A stretch of 64,000 nt of DNA from Pseudoalteromonas sp. (GTDB lineage Bacteria; Pseudomonadota; Gammaproteobacteria; Enterobacterales; Alteromonadaceae): NCBI RefSeq assembly GCF_018402495.1, contig NZ_JAGYIU010000004.1, positions 496,001-560,000 of the forward strand, written 5' to 3'. Position numbers and translations under genes: made by a program. The notes under the pieces are model-generated. The model was not told where the DNA came from. It saw only the letters and a program-made list of their open reading frames with translations, and made no database searches. Of this stretch, positions 63,248 to 64,000 are shown in pieces. The first letter of the stretch is position 1. Every line of letters begins with the position of its first letter.

Positions 63248-64000
63248 ATGTTAGAACGTAGCATGAATATTTCGGACTTTGATCCAGAGTTATTTGACGC
63301 GATGAGCAAAGAAACATCACGTCAGGAAGAGCATATTGAGTTAATTGCATCTGAAAACTACTGTAGCCCACGCGTACTTGAAGCGCAGGGTTCTCAGCTG
63401 ACTAACAAATACGCTGAAGGTTACCCGGGCAAACGTTACTACGGTGGCTGTGAGCACGTAGACGTGGTTGAGCAACTTGCTATTGACCGCGCAAATGAAT
63501 TATTTGGTACAGATTACGCAAATGTGCAACCTCATGCCGGTTCACAAGCTAATGCTGCTGTTTTCCAAGCTCTTTTAAGCCCACTTGACACTGTATTAGG
63601 CATGAGCCTAGCGCACGGTGGTCACTTAACACATGGCTCACACGTAAACTTCTCAGGTAAAACATACAACGCAATTCAGTATGGCCTTAACGAAGAAACT
63701 GGCGAAATTGATTACGCACAAGTTGAAGCGTTAGCACTTGAGCACAAACCAAAAATGATTATTGCGGGTTTCTCTGCTTATTCAGGTATTGTTGATTGGG
63801 CTAAGTTCCGTGAAATTGCAGACAAAGTAGGTGCATACTTATTTGTTGATATGGCGCACGTTGCAGGTTTAATTGCTGCGGGTGTTTACCCAAGCCCGGT
63901 GCCATTTGCTCACGTTGTAACAACCACAACACACAAAACATTAGCCGGTCCTCGCGGTGGTTTAATCATTTCTGCGTGTGGCGATGAAGAAATTTACAAA
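63248..64000 (+). CDS. glyA: serine hydroxymethyltransferase, 5' part
   Basis: The first 251 codons of glyA, running off the window end; the full protein is about 417 residues. ATG 63248 follows AGGAG at 63237. Visible motifs: [36 protein letters not shown], the HGGHLTHGS loop and the PLP lysine segment [14 protein letters not shown]. It interconverts serine and glycine with tetrahydrofolate. The 229 bp between the thr terminator and this gene should hold its promoter; I see no clear riboswitch. Confidence 0.95.
   Translation, partial: MLERSMNISDFDPELFDAMSKETSRQEEHIELIASENYCSPRVLEAQGSQLTNKYAEGYPGKRYYGGCEHVDVVEQLAIDRANELFGTDYANVQPHAGSQANAAVFQALLSPLDTVLGMSLAHGGHLTHGSHVNFSGKTYNAIQYGLNEETGEIDYAQVEALALEHKPKMIIAGFSAYSGIVDWAKFREIADKVGAYLFVDMAHVAGLIAAGVYPSPVPFAHVVTTTTHKTLAGPRGGLIISACGDEEIYK

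Noticed and set aside
63021..63371. 116-codon minus-strand ORF upstream of glyA
   Set aside because: It overlaps the start of glyA on the opposite strand, and its composition and lack of motifs mark it as spurious.
1..64000. CRISPR arrays, tRNA or rRNA genes, prophage
   Set aside because: I looked for regularly spaced repeats, tRNA-like cloverleafs, rRNA sequence and phage structural genes and saw none. The only repeat array is the integron's attC set.

Overview
The window looks like chromosomal DNA of a marine gammaproteobacterium, most likely Pseudoalteromonas or a close Alteromonadales relative. This is a judgement from protein content and AT-rich sequence read by eye, not from a search. 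The supporting features are a GH3 exo-beta-glucanase of the Pseudoalteromonas ExoP type, a TonB-dependent receptor next to a beta-propeller phytase, many two-component proteins, and a thrLABC-glyA neighbourhood. No rRNA, tRNA or CRISPR array was seen.

Layout. (1) 1-10365: a DUF1275 membrane protein and a DUF2805-type small protein, then a minus-strand phosphorus-scavenging operon (TonB receptor, phytase, metallophosphoesterase) preceded by a Pho-box-like site. Divergent from it is a degenerate-GGDEF/AraC-type gene pair with its own Pho-box-like site, then a membrane-anchored EEP-family enzyme. (2) 10362-21742: a chromosomal integron with an inactivated integrase. Only the first 78 codons of intI remain, but a perfect LexA-type operator and a probable attI survive. 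I count twelve cassettes, delimited by twelve attC sites. Several have no convincing ORF: three near-identical copies in tandem, flanked by two copies of another type. Others encode small membrane, secreted or zinc-ribbon proteins, a SEC-C protein and two reverse-oriented toxin-antitoxin pairs. Two attC sites are interrupted at the same base of the core: one by a 147-bp MITE-like element, the other by a related IS1182-like element that is itself interrupted by an intact IS21-family element. (3) 21743-26434: aldehyde dehydrogenase, nitronate monooxygenase-like protein, Crp/Fnr regulator, YgjV-like membrane protein, Nudix hydrolase. (4) 26662-32184: a signalling operon with an NtrC-type regulator, a tiny free-standing HisKA-like protein, a CHASE3 histidine kinase, an Rcp1-like receiver and a REC-HisKA-HATPase-REC-REC hybrid. 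(5) 32213-39941: a beta-glucoside/beta-glucan utilisation locus. GH1, a GPH symporter and a LacI regulator lie on the minus strand and a sugar MFS transporter plus a GH3 enzyme on the plus strand; two perfect LacI-type palindromes lie between them. (6) 40173-57376: mostly ordinary chromosomal genes (FAH-family protein, aldo/keto reductase, thioesterase, dinB with a LexA box, M17 aminopeptidase, chemoreceptor, DPP IV, HIT protein, DUF442 phosphatase, M49-like peptidase, HDOD protein, rdgC, histidine kinase). (7) 57723-64000: CheY-like regulator, the thr leader/attenuator with thrA-thrB-thrC, and the 5' part of glyA, cut by the window end.

The most notable items are the integron with its attC-core insertions and ORF-poor cassettes, the free-standing HisKA-like protein, and the apparent phosphate control of both the phytase operon and a degenerate GGDEF protein.
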